Positions 1 to 5,233 of a stretch of 6,004 nt of DNA are shown piece after piece. The stretch covers positions 1 to 6,004 of the forward strand of contig JAEZAV010000115.1 in the NCBI GenBank assembly GCA_023430285.1, read 5' to 3'. The translations under genes and the position numbers were made by a program. Position 1 is the stretch's first letter, and every line of letters begins with the position of its first letter. The notes under the pieces were generated by a model. The model ran no database searches. It was given only the letters and a program-made list of their open reading frames with translations, and was not told where the DNA came from. This DNA comes from Methanobacteriota archaeon (GTDB lineage Archaea > Methanobacteriota > Methanobacteria > Methanobacteriales > Methanobacteriaceae).

Positions 1-375
1 TTTATACATATAAAAGTTCTTCCGATCAGAAATGACTATAAAACACTGATAAATCAAATTCTAATTATAAGCAACTTAACTCATAGAATGATTTTCATAG
101 TTCAAAAGTAGTCTATTGGATATTTCATTATCATAATATATAAAGTTTGCTTGATGCCCATGAAATTAAAATCAACATCAAATATTCAGTATTCATATGT
201 TAAATATTCTGCCCTATTTTTGATCTGATTAACCAATTTTTCAAAGGGATACAAAAGAATTTATAATTAGTTTTTTCAGTTCTCGATTGTAAGGAATTAA
301 CGATAAAATATTGATGGGAAGTTCAGACTAAATTATCGAAAATTAAACTTTGATTAAGGGTTTATTTATCTTATT
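1..375. other. AT-rich intergenic region, no supported gene
   Basis: This stretch is strongly AT-rich and has stop codons in all frames at short intervals. The longest ATG-started readings I found by eye are about 24 codons on the plus strand (from 154) and 21 codons on the minus strand, and neither has a ribosome binding site. Several TATA-like elements occur on the plus strand (about 8-16, 37-42 and 135-145), but such strings are expected by chance in this composition. I see no tRNA, rRNA, snoRNA-like C/D pair or long inverted repeat. It is probably the space downstream of the histone gene, and might also hold a promoter for a gene to the left. Confidence 0.6.
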
Positions 376-399
376 TAAAAAAAGAAAAAAAGAGAAAAA
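376..399 (-). terminator. Oligo-T terminator of the histone gene
   Basis: Read on the minus strand, the bases just after the histone stop codon form three T-rich runs (T5, T7 and T7) broken only by single C or CTC interruptions. There is no stable hairpin ahead of them. Archaeal RNA polymerase terminates on such oligo-T tracts without needing a stem, so this is a good intrinsic terminator five bases beyond the stop codon. Confidence 0.75.
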
Positions 400-403
400 C
401 TAT

Positions 404-607
404 TTAAAGTCTTTTAACGGCTAAATCGACGTCAGATGCTTTAACAGTTTTTCTTCCTGCGTGTTTTGCAAGTTTGACTGCTTCAGAAGCTATAGTTTCA
501 CCTTTTTCTTCTAAAGCTTTTGCTAGAGCTTCTCTAGCGTCGTCACTTACTCTTTCTGCACCGGCATTTTTTATTATTCTTCCTATTGGAGCAATTGGTA
601 ATTCCAC
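404..607 (-). CDS. Archaeal histone (HMf/HMt family), 67 aa
   Basis: This is a small DNA-wrapping histone that dimerises through one histone fold and assembles into tetramers or longer stacks that compact the chromosome. The protein is almost only the fold: it begins with MELPIAPIGRII, followed by the AGAERVSDDAR segment, a long central helix, the HAGRKT loop and the short last helix ending in KRL. With the start at 607, numbering coincides with Methanothermus fervidus HMfB: R10, R19, H49, R52, K53 and D59 fall on the residues known for DNA contact and for the H49/D59 dimer-dimer interface. The C-terminus stops at KRL, so there is no tail. I chose GTG at 607-605 because an in-frame GTG at 616 lies inside the ribosome binding site and would add three residues not seen in the family. 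The gene is monocistronic by context: it has its own TATA box and a strong oligo-T terminator. Family assignment is very secure; which paralogue (A- or B-type) is not resolved. Confidence 0.97.
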   Translation of the reverse strand: MELPIAPIGRIIKNAGAERVSDDAREALAKALEEKGETIASEAVKLAKHAGRKTVKASDVDLAVKRL

Positions 608-611
608 ATTA

Positions 612-619
612 ATCACCTC
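612..619 (-). promoter_or_regulatory. Ribosome binding site of the histone gene
   Basis: The minus strand reads GAGGTGAT, an excellent complement to the 3' end of archaeal 16S rRNA, four bases before the GTG at 607. The GTG inside this element is in frame with the gene and is therefore easily miscalled as the start. Confidence 0.85.
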
Positions 620-660
620 ACTAAATATCTTTGTTAATATACACTGTTGTCGTAATCCCT

Positions 661-670
661 TATATATTTA
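661..670 (-). promoter_or_regulatory. TATA box of the histone gene
   Basis: The minus strand reads TAAATATATA, a near-ideal archaeal TATA box. The expected transcription start is about 25-27 bases downstream of its centre, near 637-640, which gives a leader of about 30 bases containing the ribosome binding site. No strong purine-rich BRE is obvious just upstream. Confidence 0.7.
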
Positions 671-707
671 TGGTATATTTATGAGATTTATTCAGTGATT
701 TGTATGT

Positions 708-747
708 TTTTTGGTCATGTCATCATGATCTATTTCATTTTTGGTCA
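708..747 (-). repeat. Pair of 10-bp direct repeats upstream of the histone promoter
   Basis: The 10-mer TGACCAAAAA (minus strand) occurs at 747-738 and again at 717-708, exactly 30 bases start to start, or about three helical turns. The distal copy is preceded by GTCATGGGC and the proximal one by a region rich in CATGA/TCATG words (714-729), so both copies sit in partly palindromic surroundings. The proximal copy ends about 37 bases upstream of the histone TATA box. This could be a paired site for a regulator of the histone gene, but it may be chance in AT-rich DNA. Confidence 0.4.
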
Positions 748-812
748 GCCCATGACAAATTATGTTGTATTTACTGATGTGGAAAAAATTGGGATATAGA
801 AAATCTTCAGAT

Positions 813-829
813 CAATTAAAAAAAAATTG
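813..829 (-). terminator. Oligo-T terminator of thrC
   Basis: On the minus strand a run of nine T (826-818) lies about 18 bases after the thrC stop codon. The run is flanked by CAA and AATTG, giving a weak A/T palindrome, but the T9 itself is sufficient for archaeal intrinsic termination. Confidence 0.7.
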
Positions 830-843
830 TAGTGAGAAAACCT

Positions 844-2043
844 TTATTGCTTGTTAATAATCTTTGAAAGAGTTTTAACATCAGCATCAATTTCTAAAGG
901 TTCTACACATGCATTAATTGCAGTATTAGGGTCTTTTAAGAGGTGGCCAGTCACAATACAAACGACTTGCTCTCCTTTGTCTACTTCTCCAGATTCAACC
1001 ATCTTTAAAAGGCCAGCAATGGATGCTGCAGACGCAGGTTCTACTCCTATTCCCTCTTTTCTTGCCAGTAATTTCTGAGCACTCAATATTTCATCGTCTG
1101 TGACTGTATCAGCATAACCATTTGACTCATATATTGCCCGCAATGCCTTTTGTGCACTTACAGGTGCACCTATTCTTATTGCAGTTGCAATTGTTTCAGG
1201 ATCCTTAACAGGTTCTATGGTTTTTTTGCCTTGGCGAACAGCATTGGTTATTGGTGCTGACAGTTCAGCCTGTATTCCAGTCATCATTGGAAGATCATCC
1301 ATGAATCCTGCCTCGTGAAATTCTTTAATTCCCTTCCATATAGCTGAAATGTTTCCTGCATTACCCACAGGTAACACTATCCTGTCTGGAGACTTCCAAC
1401 CTAGATCATCTACGATCTCAAATCCTATGGTTTTTTGTCCTTCTAAACGGTAGGGATTAACAGAATTTAACAGGTAAAGCTGTCCTTCCAATGCTAGTGA
1501 TGTGACTGTTTCAAGTGCTTCATCGAAGTTTCCACGTATTGAGATAACTTCAGCACCATGAAACATTGCCTGTGCTAGTTTTCCAAGTGCAACTTTCCCT
1601 GCAGGTAAGAGCACGATACATCTTTTACCAGCTCTTGCTGCGTAGGCTGCAAGTGAAGCGGATGTATTTCCTGTTGAAGCACATCCTACGGTGTTAACCC
1701 CAAGTTCAACAGCCTTTGTCATACCTACGCTCATTCCCCTGTCTTTAAAACTTCCAGTGGGGTTTGAACCTTCTACCTTAACATACAGATCTATTCCAAG
1801 TTCTGAACCTAGTTTATCACATTTACAAAAGGGTGTGCCTCCCTCTTCTAGGCTGACAATTTTTGTTTCATCAACTGGTAAAAATTCCTTATACTTCCAC
1901 ATGGTGGATTTTCTGCAGTTGAAAATATCTTTAGAAATATCTGGATGGCTGGAAACCACTTCTAGTGTGGAATCACATTTTTTACAGGTGTAAATTATTT
2001 CATCAATTTCGTATTCTTCTCCACACGATATACACTTCATCAT
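844..2043 (-). CDS. thrC: Threonine synthase, PLP-dependent, 399 aa
   Basis: Converts O-phospho-L-homoserine to L-threonine and phosphate, the last step of threonine synthesis in the cytoplasm. It is a fold-type II PLP enzyme. Visible motifs are EGGTP at 67-71, GSFKDRG at 97-103 with K100 as the Schiff-base lysine, ASTGNTSAS at 122-130 for substrate binding, the PLP phosphate loop GNAGN at 228-232, and VTGHLLKDP at 364-372, whose Thr365 should meet the pyridine nitrogen. Length fits archaeal ThrC. The N-terminus carries CISCG at 4-8 and CKKC at 20-23, a rubredoxin-like metal-binding knuckle common in archaeal members. Two Met codons stand in tandem (2043 and 2040); a GTGAT element lies three bases before the first and six before the second, so either may be used. 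The related cysteate synthase is a formal alternative, but that enzyme is known mainly from Methanosarcinales and Methanomicrobiales, and threonine synthase fits better. The gene has its own TATA-like box and a T9 terminator. Confidence 0.96.
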   Translation of the reverse strand: MMKCISCGEEYEIDEIIYTCKKCDSTLEVVSSHPDISKDIFNCRKSTMWKYKEFLPVDETKIVSLEEGGTPFCKCDKLGSELGIDLYVKVEGSNPTGSFKDRGMSVGMTKAVELGVNTVGCASTGNTSASLAAYAARAGKRCIVLLPAGKVALGKLAQAMFHGAEVISIRGNFDEALETVTSLALEGQLYLLNSVNPYRLEGQKTIGFEIVDDLGWKSPDRIVLPVGNAGNISAIWKGIKEFHEAGFMDDLPMMTGIQAELSAPITNAVRQGKKTIEPVKDPETIATAIRIGAPVSAQKALRAIYESNGYADTVTDDEILSAQKLLARKEGIGVEPASAASIAGLLKMVESGEVDKGEQVVCIVTGHLLKDPNTAINACVEPLEIDADVKTLSKIINKQ

Positions 2044-2074
2044 TCTATCACTTGTTAAATTTTTTTTATTGTAA

Positions 2075-2082
2075 ATTTATAA
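2075..2082 (-). promoter_or_regulatory. Probable TATA box of thrC
   Basis: The minus strand reads TTATAAAT, centred about 35 bases before the thrC start codon. This would place transcription start near 2052, leaving a leader of about 9 bases that just includes the GTGAT element. The surrounding DNA is very AT-rich, so the exact box is uncertain. Confidence 0.45.
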
Positions 2083-2098
2083 TATTATTTTTTTGAAT

Positions 2099-2103
2099 AA
2101 AAA
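2099..2103 (-). terminator. Weak T-tract after the SpoIIM-family gene
   Basis: The minus strand has T5 in the context AAAACTTTTTATTC about 60 bases beyond the SpoIIM stop codon and just upstream of the thrC TATA box. It is the only T-run of note between the two genes. It may end the upstream transcription unit, but at five T it is weaker than the tracts after thrC and the histone gene. Confidence 0.3.
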
Positions 2104-2161
2104 GTTTTGAACTGTCCTGGTTTGGCTAGAAACTTGGCTTAAGAACGGTACTGATTATTAT

Positions 2162-2794
2162 TTAGAGTGCAGATTTTACGTAGTTTCCCCATGTAATGGT
2201 GAGGTTTGCCTCTATGACAGCAGCAATAATTAACAATACAACGGCTATGGATAGGAGTTTCAATGATTCCCAAAATTCATCGATATGCGATCCTATAATG
2301 TAGTTGAACTGGGTACTTTTTGAAATATCTGTTCTCATATGTAATAAATCCCTGAAAATATTCAGAACACAGCTTCCAAGCCTGAAACCTGCTGCTCCTG
2401 CAATAATAATTCCTAAAAGTTCTGGAATTCCATGGGGTATTGTGTACACAATATAATCTCCCAAGGGGAATTGTGTACCTGCGTAGCCAATGAAAAGTCC
2501 GTTGAAGATAAGATACCCTGCAGATATGATTCCTACGAATGCTCCACCAATGTAAATTAATAGGGCTACATTTAAATTGTTAAAGAACAGTGAGAACGTG
2601 TTTAACTGTATCTGTCCCGTGGTAATTTTGTTCTGGAATTCTCCATAAACTCCTCCAAGAACGGGGTTTAAAAATCCAGCAAATGCGTACCCCGCAAAAA
2701 TAGATCCAATGAGAATAACAGCTGAAAGCATTATGTATGTTTCGTTTCGCTTGTAAAGCCCACCAAAAAATCCATCGTATCGCTCTTTTTTCAA
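2162..2794 (-). CDS. SpoIIM / DUF95-family integral membrane protein, about 210 aa
   Basis: This belongs to the stage II sporulation protein M family (COG1300). In Bacillus SpoIIM helps assemble the engulfment machinery with SpoIID and SpoIIP; archaea do not sporulate, and the archaeal role is unknown. Numbering from the TTG at 2794, the protein has a charged N-terminus, a membrane segment at about 21-43, an outer loop, the family's NN pair (72-73) leading into a long hydrophobic region at about 72-105, and the hallmark PHGIPELLGIIIAGAAG starting at 120. A segment of about 18 residues follows at 122-145, then a charged stretch and a last membrane helix at about 179-201. No signal peptide cleavage site is evident. 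I prefer TTG at 2794 because the element AGGATGTGA (2808-2800) sits five bases before it, while the in-frame GTG at 2803 lies inside that element. The gene follows trpS by about 70 bases with no T-run between, so co-transcription is likely. Family assignment is secure and function is not. Confidence 0.92.
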   Translation of the reverse strand: MKKERYDGFFGGLYKRNETYIMLSAVILIGSIFAGYAFAGFLNPVLGGVYGEFQNKITTGQIQLNTFSLFFNNLNVALLIYIGGAFVGIISAGYLIFNGLFIGYAGTQFPLGDYIVYTIPHGIPELLGIIIAGAAGFRLGSCVLNIFRDLLHMRTDISKSTQFNYIIGSHIDEFWESLKLLSIAVVLLIIAAVIEANLTITWGNYVKSAL

Positions 2795-2868
2795 ACTTTT
2801 CACATCCTTAACTGGAATATTAAAGGTATATCACCACATCTTTTAGGTATTATTTTTCAGTTCTATTA

Positions 2869-3966
2869 TTAGTAATTACTTAATATCTTCCGGGCTTCAC
2901 CCTCTGCAACATTCCTTCGTTTGGATAGATCTTCGAAGAAGATTCTCATCATGGTGCTTGCCTTGGCTTTACATTCTCCACACATCATTGTCCCATTCTT
3001 GCAGTCATGATACATTTCCACAAGTTCTTTATCAGATTCCACCAGGTGGTAGAGAAGCATCTCGTAAACAACACAGTCTTCAGGAATGCCTCCCAACTTC
3101 TTTTGTTCGTCTAAACTCTCTCTTCCGCCTGTCTTAGCAGTTTTAATCTTCTTTTCTGCAACTTCAGGTTTGTCACTCAAGAATATGGCCGTTTTTGGCT
3201 TGCTACTTGACATTTTATCTCCAGTTAATCCTGTGATGAATCTGTGGTAGGTTGAAGAAGGTGCTATGAAATTGAATTTGCTCTTCAAACGATCAGCAAT
3301 GTCCCTGGTTAATCTGATGTGAGGGTCCTGATCAGGCCCTACTGGTACCACTGTTGGTTTAGGTCCTCCAAATTCTTCTAACTGGGGATGTAGAATGTCA
3401 GCAACTTGTACCAGGGGGACATAGAGATGCGATATGTTGGTTGAGCCTGAAAATCCGTAGATTGCTTTCATCTCGTTTAGATTCACCCTTTTACCAGTTA
3501 GGTAAGCTAAACTTTGGACTGTTTTGTTCTCAGACTGTAGGTAACAGTGAATATTTTTCTGTTTAAAATCCAGTCCAAGTGCAATGTAATTGGTTAGGTA
3601 CTCAACAATTGCAAGTTCCCTTGATTCTTCAAATTCAATATTCCTTGCTGAAAATGATTCCATATCTGCAATTGGTATGAATATATCTGCGCCATGTTTT
3701 TGATACCATATTAACTGATCAACAATCATTTTATGGCCTATATGCATTTTTCCACTGGGCATCATTCCTGATACTACTGCAAATTCAGATTTTTCATGCA
3801 GGGCCTTAACTATTCTGCCAAAATCCCTTTGACCAAATATTATTCCCCTCTTCATGAGGACTGGGGGATCATCCACTTCAGGCAGAAGGTCTGCGAAGGG
3901 CTTAATTCCGAACTGTTCAATGAGATTTTCGTAGTCTAAAACAGCTGAACTCCATGGGTCTATCAC
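2869..3966 (-). CDS. trpS: Tryptophanyl-tRNA synthetase, archaeal/eukaryotic type, 365 aa
   Basis: Charges tRNA(Trp) with tryptophan using ATP. It is a class Ic synthetase. The N-terminal DPW at 3-5 and the following RGIIFGQRD stretch (40-48) are typical of the archaeal/eukaryotic branch. The class I signatures are MPSGKMHIGH at 69-78 and DKMSSSKP at 250-257, with VGPDQDPHIRLTRD at 209-222 between them lining the nucleotide and tryptophan pockets. The protein is full length for archaeal TrpRS. Its C-terminal, anticodon-binding half holds four cysteines at 298, 322, 329 and 332 (C-x23-C-x6-C-x2-C), and only one other Cys (141) exists in the protein. That pattern resembles the [4Fe-4S] motif of the Thermotoga maritima enzyme. 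The start is GTG at 3966, three bases after AGGTGAT. A TATA-like box lies 41 bases upstream, but no T-tract separates it from endA, so it may be expressed both alone and by read-through. Confidence 0.98.
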   Translation of the reverse strand: MIDPWSSAVLDYENLIEQFGIKPFADLLPEVDDPPVLMKRGIIFGQRDFGRIVKALHEKSEFAVVSGMMPSGKMHIGHKMIVDQLIWYQKHGADIFIPIADMESFSARNIEFEESRELAIVEYLTNYIALGLDFKQKNIHCYLQSENKTVQSLAYLTGKRVNLNEMKAIYGFSGSTNISHLYVPLVQVADILHPQLEEFGGPKPTVVPVGPDQDPHIRLTRDIADRLKSKFNFIAPSSTYHRFITGLTGDKMSSSKPKTAIFLSDKPEVAEKKIKTAKTGGRESLDEQKKLGGIPEDCVVYEMLLYHLVESDKELVEMYHDCKNGTMMCGECKAKASTMMRIFFEDLSKRRNVAEGEARKILSNY

Positions 3967-3969
3967 TAA

Positions 3970-3976
3970 ATCACCT
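3970..3976 (-). promoter_or_regulatory. Ribosome binding site of trpS
   Basis: The minus strand reads AGGTGAT, ending three bases before the GTG at 3966. It is the feature that fixes the non-ATG start, and the resulting N-terminus MIDPW matches the family. Confidence 0.8.
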
Positions 3977-4002
3977 TAAATTACTAGTACAATTTTTTTA
4001 AT

Positions 4003-4011
4003 TCTTATATC
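4003..4011 (-). promoter_or_regulatory. Possible TATA box for trpS
   Basis: The minus strand reads GATATAAGA in the 78-base gap between endA and trpS. The expected transcription start is near 3981, giving a leader of about 15 bases that includes the AGGTGAT site. This geometry fits a functional promoter but the box is not a perfect consensus. Confidence 0.35.
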
Positions 4012-4044
4012 TACTCTTACCTTGAAAGTATCCGCCAAAATGAT

Positions 4045-4548
4045 TCATGGCCTAGTCCATTCAACGTTGTAGTAAGTTATATCGTTTTCCTCGTCCACTA
4101 CAGCAAACAACAATTTTTTATTTACTCCATGGGCGACCCTCACATAGCTTGAAAGATCAGACATCATGAATTCACTGTTTTCGTTTGCTACTTTAACAAG
4201 GTAGTTTGAATGTCCGTCTCCAGGGGATTTTCCACGGTCGTACAGTCTGAATTCAGATCCGTACTTGAATCCAGTTTTTACTATGTAACCCCTGTTACGC
4301 AAGTCCCTGTATACAATGTAATTGGAAAATGCACTGATTTTCCTTATGAATCCAAACATTTCTTCGATGGAAATTTCTTCACCATCATCTTCAACTTCTA
4401 ATTTCCCCTTTTCCATTAAATAAAGGGCTTCCACAAATGAAAGTTGAAGTCCGTCCTCTGATGAATTTCCAAAATGACTTTTTTCATGGATTTTCGCTGT
4501 ATTTCCATTTTTAACTATAACGATGTCACCAGATAATTCTGCGTTCAT
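4045..4548 (-). CDS. endA: tRNA-splicing endonuclease, 167 aa
   Basis: Cuts introns from precursor tRNAs (and rRNA) at bulge-helix-bulge sites, leaving 2',3'-cyclic phosphate and 5'-OH ends. At 167 aa this is the short subunit type that forms a homotetramer, as in Methanocaldococcus jannaschii. Residues 1 to about 75 form the N-terminal domain; the catalytic domain follows, starting near NYIVYRDLRNRGYIVKTG. The expected catalytic triad is present as Y103 (in FRLYDRG), H113 (in DGHSNYLV) and K144 (in VNKKLLFAVVD), with Y-H and H-K spacings of 10 and 31 residues, the same as Y115/H125/K156 of the M. jannaschii enzyme. An acidic loop DEEND at 152-156 corresponds to the dimer-locking loop. I place the start at ATG 4548, preceded by GGTG; an in-frame GTG at 4557 would add three residues but overlaps the binding site region. 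A TATAAAT box lies only 28 bases before the ATG. There is no T-run after hxlB, so read-through is also possible. Confidence 0.96.
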   Translation of the reverse strand: MNAELSGDIVIVKNGNTAKIHEKSHFGNSSEDGLQLSFVEALYLMEKGKLEVEDDGEEISIEEMFGFIRKISAFSNYIVYRDLRNRGYIVKTGFKYGSEFRLYDRGKSPGDGHSNYLVKVANENSEFMMSDLSSYVRVAHGVNKKLLFAVVDEENDITYYNVEWTRP

Positions 4549-4570
4549 ATACACCACACTTGATTTTATA

Positions 4571-4580
4571 ATATTTATAA
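4571..4580 (-). promoter_or_regulatory. Possible TATA box for endA
   Basis: The minus strand reads TTATAAATAT in the short hxlB-endA gap, centred about 28 bases before the endA ATG. If used, transcription would begin within a few bases of the start codon. A second TATAAAAT follows at 4570-4563 but is too close to the start to serve. The box may be fortuitous in an AT-rich spacer. Confidence 0.35.
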
Positions 4581-4593
4581 TGTTTTCATGAAA

Positions 4594-5178
4594 TTATTCG
4601 ATGGTAGCATGTCTCCTTTTGAGATCGTCTTCTTTCTTACCTAAACGAGCCATAAATTCTGCTATAAGTCCATCTAAAAACAGATGAGTTGTGTCTTCAA
4701 ACAGTGTCCCCATTGGTGTTAGATCATCATAATCTCCCTTGAGAACTGCGGAAGTGTAATGTTTCCATGGTTTCTTAGTTTTACTTTCAATTTTCACACA
4801 AACATCAAGATAGATTCCCAGTGTAGAAGCGGGATTGGCTGTTATGCCTATCACAGTTGCTTTGGAATTAGCAGCAGTTCCAGCTGCCAGTGTAACAGTT
4901 CTAGTTTCACCAGAACCAGATATTGCAATCAAACAGTCTTCATTGTTGATAGAGGGGGTTGTGACATCTCCAATTACGTACACAACAAATCCTAAATGCA
5001 TCAACCTCATTGCGAATGCTTTACCAATCAGCTCTGATCTACCGCTACCAACTATGAACACAGATTTAGAATTTTGGATAGTGGTGATCATCTGGTCTAC
5101 TTGGGCACCGTCAATCTTATCTATGACTGTTAGGGCGTGTTTAGTTATGTTTTCCACAGTTTTTTTAATATGTTCCAT
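4594..5178 (-). CDS. hxlB: 6-phospho-3-hexuloisomerase (PHI), SIS-domain protein, 194 aa
   Basis: Interconverts D-arabino-3-hexulose-6-phosphate and fructose-6-phosphate. In methanogens lacking the oxidative pentose phosphate route, the ribulose-monophosphate pathway runs in reverse, so PHI with hexulose-6-phosphate synthase (often fused to Fae) makes ribulose-5-phosphate and formaldehyde. The protein is a single SIS domain: GSGRSELIGKAFAMR starts at 44, VIGDVTTPS at 68-76, the phosphosugar loop ISGSGET at 86-92, LTPMGTLFE at 153-161 and the C-terminal RHATIE at 189-194. Glu161 and His190 are in the positions conserved in archaeal PHI such as MJ1247. Length is close to the family norm. The ATG at 5178 has only a weak GGGGT element upstream, but a TATA-like box sits 29 bases before it. 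No partner hps/fae gene is in this window. It follows npdG by 55 bases. Another SIS isomerase is the alternative, but the short length and the end motif favour PHI. Confidence 0.93.
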   Translation of the reverse strand: MEHIKKTVENITKHALTVIDKIDGAQVDQMITTIQNSKSVFIVGSGRSELIGKAFAMRLMHLGFVVYVIGDVTTPSINNEDCLIAISGSGETRTVTLAAGTAANSKATVIGITANPASTLGIYLDVCVKIESKTKKPWKHYTSAVLKGDYDDLTPMGTLFEDTTHLFLDGLIAEFMARLGKKEDDLKRRHATIE

Positions 5179-5202
5179 TCATAGACCCCAATTGATTGTG
5201 TT

Positions 5203-5211
5203 AATTATAAA
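5203..5211 (-). promoter_or_regulatory. Possible TATA box for hxlB
   Basis: The minus strand reads TTTATAATT in the 55-base npdG-hxlB gap, centred about 29 bases before the hxlB ATG. Transcription from it would begin around 5181, making the message almost leaderless, which agrees with the poor ribosome binding site. Confidence 0.35.
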
Positions 5212-5233
5212 TACAGGTCAAATATTTTTTTAC

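Noticed and set aside
154..231. 24-codon plus-strand ORF starting at ATG 154
   Set aside because: The nearest TATA-like box is too close to the ATG for a transcript to include it, there is no ribosome binding site, and the coding sequence is AT-driven.
474..698. 74-codon plus-strand ORF across the histone gene and its promoter
   Set aside because: It is the mirror of a strongly conserved histone and runs through the histone TATA box and leader.
692..750. Possible C/D box guide RNA on the minus strand (ATGATGA at 726-720, CTGA at 695-692)
   Set aside because: There is a perfect C-box-like word and a D-like word 24 bases apart, but no D'/C' pair between or after them and no terminal stem. It also overlaps the histone upstream region, so chance is more likely.
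851..1078. Plus-strand ORFs inside thrC, including also 1691-1993
   Set aside because: They lie opposite a full-length enzyme with intact motifs, have no binding sites, and their residues reflect the antisense of conserved codons.
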